Below are positions 7,738-14,417 of a DNA stretch of 21,308 nt, piece after piece. The notes beneath the pieces were generated by a model. The model made no database searches. It was not told the DNA's origin and saw only the letters and a list, made by a program, of their open reading frames with translations. The DNA lies in NCBI GenBank assembly GCA_003164655.1, contig PLTW01000133.1, positions 32,240 to 53,547 on the forward strand, written 5' to 3'. Both the position numbers and the translations under genes were made by a program. Source of the stretch: Actinomycetota bacterium (GTDB lineage: Bacteria > Actinomycetota > Thermoleophilia > UBA2241). The first letter of the stretch is position 1, and the number at the start of each line of letters is the position of its first letter.

Positions 7738-8949
7738 TCAGGCGCAGTAGCGCCGCGCCGCCGCTTCGAGCACGCGCGCCACGAGCTTGACCGACTCAAC
7801 ATCGACCCACTCGCCCGCGGTGTGCTCGCCGTCGCCGACCGGGCCGAACTGCGCGCAGGGGATGCCGGCTTCTGCGAAGATGCCGGAGTCGGCCCAGCCG
7901 ATGTCGCCACGCACCAGGGGCGCGTGGCCGAGCTCGCCCGCTGCCCCCGCGACCAGGGCCAGCACGACCGGGTCGTCGCGCTCGAGCGACACCGGCTCGC
8001 GACCCACCACGAGACGGCTGTCGGCGGCAAAGCGCGGGTCGGCGGCGCGGGCCGCCGCCAGGAGCGCCTCGATCTCGGCCCGCGACTGGTCCACCGACTC
8101 GCCGGCGATCAGGCAGCGCTCGACGCTCAGTCGGCAAAGGCCGGGGTAGGCCGGCAGCTGGGTGCCCCCCGCGATCGTCGCGGCGTGGATGGAGCCGCGT
8201 CCGTACGACGCGTGCGGCCGGCCGTCGAGCTCGCGGTCGAGAGCGGCGATGCCGTTGAGCACCGGCCCCAGCAGCGCGATGGCGTCGACGCCCTTCTCGG
8301 GCTCGGCGCCGGCCGCCTCGACGCCCTGGCTTTCGAGCTCGAACCAGGTAAAGCCGCCGTGCTCGACCGTGACGTCGAGGTCGGTGCGCTCTGGCAGGAT
8401 GGCGGCATCCGGGCGGTAGCGTGCGACGAGGGCCTCGGCGCCGAAGCTCTCCCACTCCTCGTCGGCACAGCCGGCCACGAGCAGGTCGCCGCGCAGCGGC
8501 GACCTGCCGCCGGCTGCTCCGGCCTGGGCGGCAAGGCGCTCGGCGACGGTGACCGCGGCCGCGAGGCCGGCCTTCATGTCGTTGCTGCCGCGCCCATGAA
8601 GGCGGCCGTTGCGCACCTGGGGGACGAAGAGCTCTGGGGCGGCGCCGACCACGTCGAGGTGGCTGACGAGCATGAGGCTGGGCGCCGCACCGGGCGCGCC
8701 GCCTTCGCGCGCCGCACCGGGCGCGGTGGGCGTGGCGCGTCCGTGACCCGGCAGCGTGGCGACGAAGTTGGGTCGGTGGGCGCGCGGTTCCCAGACGTCG
8801 ACTTCGAGGCCGGCGGCGGCGAGGCGGCGGGCGAGGAAGGCCACGAGCGCTTCCTCGCCCGCCGCCCCCGGAACGAGGCCGGGGTTGGTCGAGTCGATGG
8901 CGACGAGGTCGCAGAGCAGGTCGATCAGGTCGTCGTCGGTCGGTGGCAC
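7738..8949 (-). CDS. M20-family metallopeptidase/deacylase (ArgE/DapE/CPG2 type)
   Basis: The 403-residue product has the two-metal M20 site: His97 in VSHLDVVG, bridging Asp124 in GRGSNDMKAG, catalytic Glu164 and ligand Glu165 in ADEEWE, Glu187 in ILPERTD, and His376 in GDGEHTAGEWVD. Family members cleave dipeptides, acyl-amino acids or similar amides. The dimerisation domain lies at about 195-310. At the site of its usual conserved His (AAHxxxP), residue 214 is Gly (EAAGAEPEKGVDAI). I prefer the GTG at 8949: GGGAG lies 7 nt upstream, and a minus-strand -10 at 8985-8990 would give a leader of about 30 nt. A TTG at 8979 would add 10 residues. The gene diverges from the peptide-binding lipoprotein, suggesting that the binding protein captures peptides which this enzyme degrades. 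Confidence 0.9.
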   Translation of the reverse strand: MPPTDDDLIDLLCDLVAIDSTNPGLVPGAAGEEALVAFLARRLAAAGLEVDVWEPRAHRPNFVATLPGHGRATPTAPGAAREGGAPGAAPSLMLVSHLDVVGAAPELFVPQVRNGRLHGRGSNDMKAGLAAAVTVAERLAAQAGAAGGRSPLRGDLLVAGCADEEWESFGAEALVARYRPDAAILPERTDLDVTVEHGGFTWFELESQGVEAAGAEPEKGVDAIALLGPVLNGIAALDRELDGRPHASYGRGSIHAATIAGGTQLPAYPGLCRLSVERCLIAGESVDQSRAEIEALLAAARAADPRFAADSRLVVGREPVSLERDDPVVLALVAGAAGELGHAPLVRGDIGWADSGIFAEAGIPCAQFGPVGDGEHTAGEWVDVESVKLVARVLEAAARRYCA

Positions 8950-8972
8950 CGGGCAGCTCCCATGACGGTCGT

Positions 8973-9001
8973 GTGACAAGGCCTATGTTAACGTTAGCAT
9001 A
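8973..9001 (+). promoter_or_regulatory. Divergent promoter with overlapping imperfect palindrome
   Basis: On the plus strand GTGACA (8973-8978) and TAGCAT (8995-9000) are 16 bp apart and point to the lipoprotein gene. On the minus strand TAACAT (complement of 8985-8990) points to the M20 gene. Both -10 boxes lie inside the 18-bp palindrome TATGTTAACGTTAGCATA (8984-9001, one mismatched pair). The palindrome could be an operator serving both genes, or simply the result of back-to-back -10 boxes. The promoters overlap and would compete. Confidence 0.55.
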
Positions 9002-9041
9002 CCGGTCGCGAGGGGCCGGAAGGGGTACGAAAGGAGCCTTC

Positions 9042-10742
9042 ATGACTGGTAGTCCGATGCCGCGCTCACGGATTGTGTGCTACGCGGCGGCTTGCCTGCT
9101 GGCGGCCATCGCCGTCGCGGTCCTGCTGGCGGCCTGTGGCAGCAGCTCGAGCAGTAGTAGCAGCAGCAGCGCGAGCGCCGCGCAGACCGGCACGCCGCAG
9201 CGCGGCGGCACCTTGATCGTAGCCTTCCAGAACGAGCCCCAGACACTCGACCCGGCGATCGACTTTGAGGGCAACGGCTGGGCCATCGAGCACGCCATCT
9301 TCGGCAATCTGCTCAACTACAGCAGCGGCCCGGGCGCCGCCGGCACGACGATCGTCGCCGACATGGCCACCGAAGTGCCGACCGTCGCCAACGGCGGCAT
9401 CACCAACGGCGGCAGGACCTACATCTTTCACATCCGGCCGGGCATCAAGTTCGCCCCGCCGGTCAATCGTGAGTGCACCGCGCAGGACTTCGTCTACAGC
9501 TTCCAGCGCATGATGAGCCTGCCCACGGCGCCGGCGAAAGGCTACTACACGGGCATCGTCGGCCTGCAGGCCTTCCTCGACGGCAAGGCCAAGACCATCA
9601 CCGGCTACAAGGCGACCGGCAAGTACACGCTCGAAGTCGATCTGCAAAAGCCGATCGCCACGTTCCTCAACATCATGGAGATGCCCTTTGGCGCGCCGGT
9701 GGCCAAGGAGTGGGTCGCCAAGTGGGGCAAGCAGGTCGGTCGGCACCCGCTGGGCACCGGTCCCTACGTGAGCGATCACTGGACGGCCAGCCAGGACCTG
9801 CTGCTCAATCGCAACACGAACTACACGGGAACGGCGGGCTATGTCGACGCCATCCAGTTCGACTTCTCCATCACGCCGACGACCGCCGTGCTCAAGGTCC
9901 AGAGCGGCGACGCCGACCTGCTCGGCAACTACATTCCGCCGTCCAGCTACCCGCAGTTGATCGTCAATCCCCAGTGGAAGAGCCAGGTGGTGGCCGAGCC
10001 GGCCATCGCGCTCGACTATCTCTTCTTCAACATGACGGTCAAGCCGTTCAACAACCTGGGCGTGCGTCAGGCGCTCTCGTGGGCCATCGACCGCGCCAAG
10101 CTCGTGAAGCTGCTCTCGGGCACCGGCCTGCCGCTCAACCAGATCTACCCCGCCGGTCTGCCCGGTCATGTGGCCGGCCCCGCCGGCAACTTCTACGGCT
10201 ACGACCCGGCCAAGGCCAAGTCGCTGCTCGCCGCGGCCGGCTACCCGAACGGATTCAGCACGACCCTCTACTCGCACAACGTCGCGCCCTGGCCCACGGT
10301 TATCCAGTCCATCCAGTACGACCTCGCCCAGATCGGCGTCAAGGCGACCATCAAGCTGCTCGATGAGCCGTCGTACTGGACGCTGATCGGCAAGAAGGGC
10401 GCCGTTGGGATCGGCCTGAACGACTGGTGGATGGACTACCCCGATCCGTTCGACTACATCATCAGCCTGTTCAGCAAGAGCTCGGCGATCGACGAGGGCA
10501 CCAATCCGAGCTTCTGGTGGGACCCCAAGGTCGAGACGGCGCTCGTCAACGCCCAGGTCATGACGGACCCGGCCGCTCGCCTGGTGAAGTTCCAGGACAT
10601 CCAGTCCTACATCATGAGCCAGGCGCCGGGCGTACCGCTCTACCAGGAGACGGTGACCACGCTGCACTCCAAGCGCACCGGCGGCATCTACCTGCACCCG
10701 GTGTGGATCTTCGACTTCGAGCACTACTGGATCAACAAGTAG
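9042..10742 (+). CDS. ABC transporter substrate-binding lipoprotein, peptide type (SBP family 5)
   Basis: The 566-residue protein begins with a hydrophobic signal (11-29) and the lipobox LLAAC, so Cys32 is the likely lipid-anchored residue. A serine-rich linker (about 33-44) follows, then the mature domain beginning RGGTLIVAFQNEPQTLDPA, the start of family 5 (DppA/OppA-like) binding proteins. Conserved later blocks include LGTGPYV and LGVRQALSWAIDRAKLVKLLSG. It would capture peptides or another family 5 ligand outside the membrane. The start is secure: AAGGAG (9031-9036) lies 5 nt before the ATG. No permease or ATPase gene adjoins it, so it must work with a transporter encoded elsewhere. It shares a promoter region with the M20 peptidase and is followed by a strong terminator. 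Confidence 0.95.
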   Translation: MTGSPMPRSRIVCYAAACLLAAIAVAVLLAACGSSSSSSSSSSASAAQTGTPQRGGTLIVAFQNEPQTLDPAIDFEGNGWAIEHAIFGNLLNYSSGPGAAGTTIVADMATEVPTVANGGITNGGRTYIFHIRPGIKFAPPVNRECTAQDFVYSFQRMMSLPTAPAKGYYTGIVGLQAFLDGKAKTITGYKATGKYTLEVDLQKPIATFLNIMEMPFGAPVAKEWVAKWGKQVGRHPLGTGPYVSDHWTASQDLLLNRNTNYTGTAGYVDAIQFDFSITPTTAVLKVQSGDADLLGNYIPPSSYPQLIVNPQWKSQVVAEPAIALDYLFFNMTVKPFNNLGVRQALSWAIDRAKLVKLLSGTGLPLNQIYPAGLPGHVAGPAGNFYGYDPAKAKSLLAAAGYPNGFSTTLYSHNVAPWPTVIQSIQYDLAQIGVKATIKLLDEPSYWTLIGKKGAVGIGLNDWWMDYPDPFDYIISLFSKSSAIDEGTNPSFWWDPKVETALVNAQVMTDPAARLVKFQDIQSYIMSQAPGVPLYQETVTTLHSKRTGGIYLHPVWIFDFEHYWINK

Positions 10743-10763
10743 CGCGAAGCTGATTCAGCGTCG

Positions 10764-10798
10764 AACGCGAAAGGCGGCTTGCAGCCGCCTTTCGCGTT
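10764..10798. terminator. Strong hairpin terminator after the binding-protein gene
   Basis: A perfect 16-bp stem (10764-10779 with 10783-10798) closes on a 3-nt TGC loop, 21 bp after the lipoprotein stop codon. The left arm begins AACGCG and the right arm ends CGCGTT. There is no long T-run, as is common in GC-rich actinomycetes. It can act in both directions between convergent genes. Confidence 0.85.
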
Positions 10799-10829
10799 CC
10801 CTGCGGCGGGGACTCGACCCGCGGGAGTC

Positions 10830-10852
10830 GGGGCGGCCCATACGGCCGCCCC
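10830..10852. terminator. Second hairpin, probable terminator of the SIS-domain gene
   Basis: GGGGCGGCC (10830-10838) pairs perfectly with GGCCGCCCC (10844-10852) around the loop CATAC. It lies 8 bp beyond the stop of the minus-strand SIS gene. On the plus strand it is followed by GTTTGCGTT, so it may also back up the previous terminator. Confidence 0.65.
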
Positions 10853-10860
10853 GTTTGCGT

Positions 10861-11901
10861 TCACAGCGTCTTTGTGACCTTGTTCAACCCGCGCGGACTG
10901 TCGGGGTCGTAGCCGCGCGCCGCGGCGAGATGCAGGGCGAGGAGCTGGCCGGGCACGATCGCCACGAGCGGCGATAGCGCTTCGGGCGTGGTCCGCGGCA
11001 AGCGCAGACCACGCCGCTTGCCGCTCTGGCCGCCCTCCGGCGAATCCTCGACCACCACGAGCTCGGCCCGGCGCTCCAGCAGGTCGCGCTCGAGCTGCCG
11101 CATGGCCGGCAGCGCCCGGCCAGTGAGGGCGAAAAGCAGCGCCGGATAGCCGGGCTCGACGATGGCGATAGGACCGTGCATGAGGTCGGCGGCCGAGTAG
11201 GGCATGGCGGCGATGTACGACGTCTCCTTGAACTTGAGCGCCGCCTCGAGGGCGGTGGCGAAGTTGTAGCCGCGGGCGGTCACCAGCAGGCGCTCGCTGA
11301 AGCGCAGCCACTGGGCGATCTCGGCGATCTCGCCGTCGAGCGACAGAGCGGCGCGCATGGCGTCGGACACGCCGGCCTGCAGAGCGCCGAGCAGCACGTC
11401 GTCGTCGCACCACGTCGCCCAGAACAGGGCCAGCACCGCGAGCTGGCTGGTGTAGGTCTTGGTCGCCGCCACCGCGCGTTCGTGGCCGGCGTGCGTGGCG
11501 AGCACCGTGTCGGCCTGGCGCGCCAGCAGGCTGTCGTCGTCGTTGGTGATGGCGATCGTGCGGGCGCCGGCCTGGCGCGCGTGAGCGACGTACTCGGCCA
11601 CGTCGGGCGTCTCGCCGCTCTGGCTGATGCCCACTACGAGGCACTGGCGCAAATCGATGGGCGTGTCGTAGACGGTGGCCGAGCTGGGGACGGCGAGGCC
11701 GGCCGGCAGGCCGGCATGGATCGTTGACAGGTACTTTCCGAACACGGCGGCGTTGTCGCTGGTGCCGCGGGCGGCGTAGAGCACGAAGCGCACGCCGGCC
11801 GCCCGGGCGCCGGCCACGGCGGCGCGATAGGGCGCCAGGTCGGCGGCCAGGCGGGCCACGATGGCGGGCTGCTCGAAGATCTCGTCGCGCATGAAGGTCA
11901 T
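10861..11901 (-). CDS. GlmS/NagB-II/FrlB-like SIS-domain aminosugar isomerase, deaminase or deglycase
   Basis: The 346-residue protein consists of two SIS domains (about 30-165 and 200-325) without the glutaminase domain of GlmS. The phosphosugar-binding motif SQSGET is at 93-98. Aligned by eye to the E. coli GlmS isomerase half, all four active-site residues are kept: Lys223 and Glu226 in ALKFKE, His242 in MHGP, and Lys341 in LNKVTKTL (GlmS Lys485, Glu488, His504, Lys603). It should therefore act on a sugar phosphate bearing an amine: deaminating isomerisation (NagB-II), or splitting an Amadori-type phosphate (FrlB-like). The ATG at 11901 has AGGAGG 5 nt upstream. It diverges from the aminotransferase-GntR-permease genes across 247 bp, suggesting shared control. 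The choice between isomerase, deaminase and deglycase cannot be made from sequence alone. Confidence 0.88.
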   Translation of the reverse strand: MTFMRDEIFEQPAIVARLAADLAPYRAAVAGARAAGVRFVLYAARGTSDNAAVFGKYLSTIHAGLPAGLAVPSSATVYDTPIDLRQCLVVGISQSGETPDVAEYVAHARQAGARTIAITNDDDSLLARQADTVLATHAGHERAVAATKTYTSQLAVLALFWATWCDDDVLLGALQAGVSDAMRAALSLDGEIAEIAQWLRFSERLLVTARGYNFATALEAALKFKETSYIAAMPYSAADLMHGPIAIVEPGYPALLFALTGRALPAMRQLERDLLERRAELVVVEDSPEGGQSGKRRGLRLPRTTPEALSPLVAIVPGQLLALHLAAARGYDPDSPRGLNKVTKTL

Positions 11902-11940
11902 GGACCCCTCCTCTTCGCACCATCGCCGTGCGCGCCGCGG

Positions 11941-12018
11941 CCTCGGCCGTGGTCATCGCCGCCGTCGCTGCCTCGGCCGTCGTCACTGCCGGCGCTCGGG
12001 CCGTTACCGCTCGGGCCG
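11941..12018. repeat. Degenerate direct repeats in the divergent leader region
   Basis: CCTCGGCCGT followed by GGTCA or CGTCA occurs at 11941-11955 and 11971-11985, exactly 30 bp apart within a longer similar block. GCTCGGGCCG occurs at 11994-12003 and 12009-12018, 15 bp apart. The four CTCGG(G)CCG cores lie in the leader of the SIS gene. They may be a decayed tandem repeat or a protein-binding array; nothing shows which. Confidence 0.5.
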
Positions 12019-12027
12019 CCACGCCGG

Positions 12028-12087
12028 TTGCCGGTCGCCGGGCAACTTGGATAAGATGGGCATCGCACTGAGCATACAGAGTATACC
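12028..12087 (+). promoter_or_regulatory. Promoter and candidate GntR-type operator between SIS and aminotransferase genes
   Basis: TTGCCG (12028-12033) and TAAGAT (12052-12057), 18 bp apart, form a plausible promoter toward the aminotransferase. Just downstream are two adjacent 9-bp direct repeats, GAGCATACA (12070-12078) and GAGTATACC (12079-12087). The second contains GTATAC, resembling the GT-TA-AC core of GntR/HutC-family operators. On the opposite strand the same bases read TGGTATACT, an extended -10 box pointing toward the SIS gene. A repressor bound here could block both directions. Confidence 0.5.
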
Positions 12088-12148
12088 AAGTAAGCTCGCC
12101 GGCGACGCGCCGACGAGCGCGGCGGCGATTCGTCAGGAGCAGATGCCC

Positions 12149-13504
12149 ATGGACTTCGCAGCGCGATACGACGAGCGGATGCCGCGTTCTCACGAGCTCT
12201 TCGAGCGCGCCCGCCGCATCATTCCCGCCGGCGCCGGCAGCAGCGCCCGCACGTTCAAGTTCGGCTGGGTCCCCTACCCGCCGTTCATCGCCCAGGGCGC
12301 AGGCTCGCGCATGACCGACGTCGACGGCCACGAGTACGTCGACTACCTTCTCGGCCTGGGGCCCATGATCCTCGGCCATCGCCACCCCGCGGTCACCAGA
12401 GCGGTACAAGACGCCGTGGCCGACCTGGGCACCTGTTTCGGCGTGCCCTACGAGCTCGAGATCGAAGCGGCCCAGAAGGTCGTCGACGCTGTGCCCAGCG
12501 TTGAGACGGTGCGCTTCACCAACTCGGGCAGCGAAGCCGTCGGCACGGCCGTGCGTCTGGCGCGCGCGGTCACCGGCCGGCGCCTGCTGGTGCGCTTCGA
12601 GGGTCACTACCACGGCTGGCAGGACGTCGTGTACTGGAGCAACCACGTCGACCCCGACGAGGCCGGGCCGGCCGACCATCCGCGGCCGGTGGCCTCGGGC
12701 CCCGGCGTGCCCCAGGAGCTCGCCGACACGCTCATCGTGCTGTCCTGGAACGATCCCGAGAGCTTTCAGCGCGTCATGGACGAACGCGGCGACGAGATCG
12801 CGGCCGTCATCACCGAGCCGGCCATGTTCAACACCGGCTGCATCCTGCCGCGACCCGGTTACCTCGAGCTGCTGCGCGCCGAGACTCGCAAGCACGGCAC
12901 AGTGCTCATCTTCGACGAGGTCATCACCGGCTTTCGCTTTTGCCGCGGCGGCGCCCAGGAGTGGTATGGCGTGATGCCCGACCTCACGACCATGGCCAAG
13001 GGCCTCGGCGGCGGCTTTCCGGTGGCGGCCATCGGCGGCACGCGCGCGGTCATGGGCATGATCGACGAGGGCCGCTACTCGCACTCGGGCACCTACAACG
13101 CCAACGTCGTGCAGTGCGCGGCGGTGTCGGCCACCATGGACGTGCTGGCCGAGCCGGGGCTCTACGAGCGCCAGCGGGCGCTTGGCGAGCGGCTCGCTCA
13201 GGGCTTGCGCGACCTGGCCGCCGAGCACGGCATCCCGGTCCAGGTCGACGGGCTGGGCACGGTCTTTCAGATCTGGTTCAGCGAGCACCCCATCCACGAC
13301 TGGCGCGAGGCTCGCGCCTACGCCGGCGAAGCGCGCTTCACGCGCTGGTGGCAGGAGATGCTGCTGCGCGGCGTGATCTTTCACCCGAGCCAGTTCGAGA
13401 ATCTGTTCGTAAGCCTCGTACACAGTGCCGCCGACATCGACCAGACGCTCGCCGCGGCGGCCGAGGTGTTCCCCATGCTCGCGGCCGAGCGCGGCGCGAG
13501 GTAG
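12149..13504 (+). CDS. Class III PLP aminotransferase, glutamate-1-semialdehyde aminomutase type
   Basis: The 451-residue protein matches the GSA-aminomutase branch of class III aminotransferases: an N-terminal helix LFERARRIIPAGAGSSAR, DVDGHEYVDYLLGLGPMILGHRHP, the phosphate-binding NSGSEA (125-130), HYHGW, Asp256 in IFDEVITGFR, and the Schiff-base Lys284 in TMAKGLGGGFPVAA. It is placed among sugar and amine catabolic genes rather than tetrapyrrole genes, so it probably is not the housekeeping hemL; a role in transamination or amino-group migration on an amine-bearing substrate is inferred. AGGAG at 12135-12139 lies 9 nt before the ATG at 12149 and only 3 nt before an ATG at 12143, so the former is preferred. 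GntR follows 18 bp after its stop. Confidence 0.88.
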   Translation: MDFAARYDERMPRSHELFERARRIIPAGAGSSARTFKFGWVPYPPFIAQGAGSRMTDVDGHEYVDYLLGLGPMILGHRHPAVTRAVQDAVADLGTCFGVPYELEIEAAQKVVDAVPSVETVRFTNSGSEAVGTAVRLARAVTGRRLLVRFEGHYHGWQDVVYWSNHVDPDEAGPADHPRPVASGPGVPQELADTLIVLSWNDPESFQRVMDERGDEIAAVITEPAMFNTGCILPRPGYLELLRAETRKHGTVLIFDEVITGFRFCRGGAQEWYGVMPDLTTMAKGLGGGFPVAAIGGTRAVMGMIDEGRYSHSGTYNANVVQCAAVSATMDVLAEPGLYERQRALGERLAQGLRDLAAEHGIPVQVDGLGTVFQIWFSEHPIHDWREARAYAGEARFTRWWQEMLLRGVIFHPSQFENLFVSLVHSAADIDQTLAAAAEVFPMLAAERGAR

Positions 13505-13522
13505 GCGGGGAGGCGGTCTCAG

Positions 13523-14404
13523 GTGGCGCGACAGGCGCAGCAGCGGCCGGCGCCCCGGCGCCTGCGCTATCAGGACGTCATGGCGATGATCGAGCGGTTC
13601 ATCGCCGAGCAGTGCTTGGCCCCCGGAGACCTTCTGCCCAGCCGCGCCGAGCTTGCCGGCATGGCCGGCGTGAGCTCGATCACCGTGCGCCGGGCGCTGG
13701 CCGAGCTCGAACACGAAGGCCGCGTGCGCAGCCATCAGGGGGTCGGCACGTTCGTCGCCCGGCCGCGGATCGTCAGCCAGCCGGGACGCGCCGGCGGACT
13801 CCTCGGCACGCTTGCCGAGGAGCACGGCGCCCACGAGATCACGACCCGGGTGCTCGACATCTCGCGAGGGCGCCCGTCGGCGACGCTCGCCCACGCCCTC
13901 CAGATCGGGCCGCGCGACGAGGTCTGGATGGTACGGCGCCTGCGTGTGATCGACGGCCGACCGATGATCGCCGAAGAGGCCGTCATTCCCGTCGCCCTGG
14001 CGCCCGGTCTCGATGCCCGCACGGCCGAGGTGGCCGACTCTCTGTACCGGCTGCTGGCCCGCCGCTTCGGGCTGCAGGACGACTACGAGGAGCAGTTCCT
14101 CGAGGTCGTCGCCCCCAGCACAGAGGAGCGCCGACTGCTCGACCTCGGCCGCGGCGACCAGGTCGTGCGGCTGCGCGGCGTGAGCATCGACACGCACGGC
14201 CGCCCCTTCGACTGCTTCCAGCAGGTCTACCCGGCCGCCGAGGTCGTCTTTTCGATCTCGGGTCAGACCGCCCGCCACGTGTTCCGCGGCACCGACCTGC
14301 GCGACTGGAGCGTCGCGCCACTCGACGGCGCCGGCTCCGACGCGGGCGTCAGTTCCGCAGCCGATGCCAAAAGCACTCGCTCCCGACCAACCGCACGTCC
14401 CTGA
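13523..14404 (+). CDS. GntR-family transcriptional regulator with UTRA effector domain (HutC subfamily)
   Basis: The 293-residue protein has an N-terminal winged helix at about 15-80 (LPSRAELAGMAGVSSITVRRALAELEHEG, split here as ELAGMAGVS and TVRRAL, then VGTFV). It has a C-terminal UTRA ligand-binding domain at about 100-255 (VWMVRRLRVIDGRPMIAEEA and QVVRLRGVSIDTHGRPFDC, each a typical UTRA strand pair). UTRA domains sense small molecules, often sugar phosphates or amino compounds. The GTG start has GGGGAGG about 9 nt upstream. Lying between the aminotransferase and the permease, it most likely represses this locus until the substrate or a pathway intermediate is present. Its last 30 residues are disordered-looking. 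The candidate site is the 12070-12087 repeat. Confidence 0.92.
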   Translation: MARQAQQRPAPRRLRYQDVMAMIERFIAEQCLAPGDLLPSRAELAGMAGVSSITVRRALAELEHEGRVRSHQGVGTFVARPRIVSQPGRAGGLLGTLAEEHGAHEITTRVLDISRGRPSATLAHALQIGPRDEVWMVRRLRVIDGRPMIAEEAVIPVALAPGLDARTAEVADSLYRLLARRFGLQDDYEEQFLEVVAPSTEERRLLDLGRGDQVVRLRGVSIDTHGRPFDCFQQVYPAAEVVFSISGQTARHVFRGTDLRDWSVAPLDGAGSDAGVSSAADAKSTRSRPTARP

Positions 14405-14417
14405 AAGGGGGAGGACA

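Noticed and set aside
9130..9180. A serine-codon run (AGC/AGT repeats) in the lipoprotein gene
   Set aside because: It is a normal flexible linker after the lipid-anchored cysteine, not a regulatory microsatellite as far as can be seen.
9066..10724. A 552-codon minus-strand frame opposite the binding-protein gene
   Set aside because: It mirrors the lipoprotein codons, has no motifs, and the plus-strand product is clear.
11898..12089. A 63-codon minus-strand frame ending in ATGA overlap with the SIS start
   Set aside because: It has a TTG start with no ribosome-binding site and a Gly/Asp/Ser/Arg low-complexity product derived from direct repeats. It is mentioned under the repeat finding but not called a gene.
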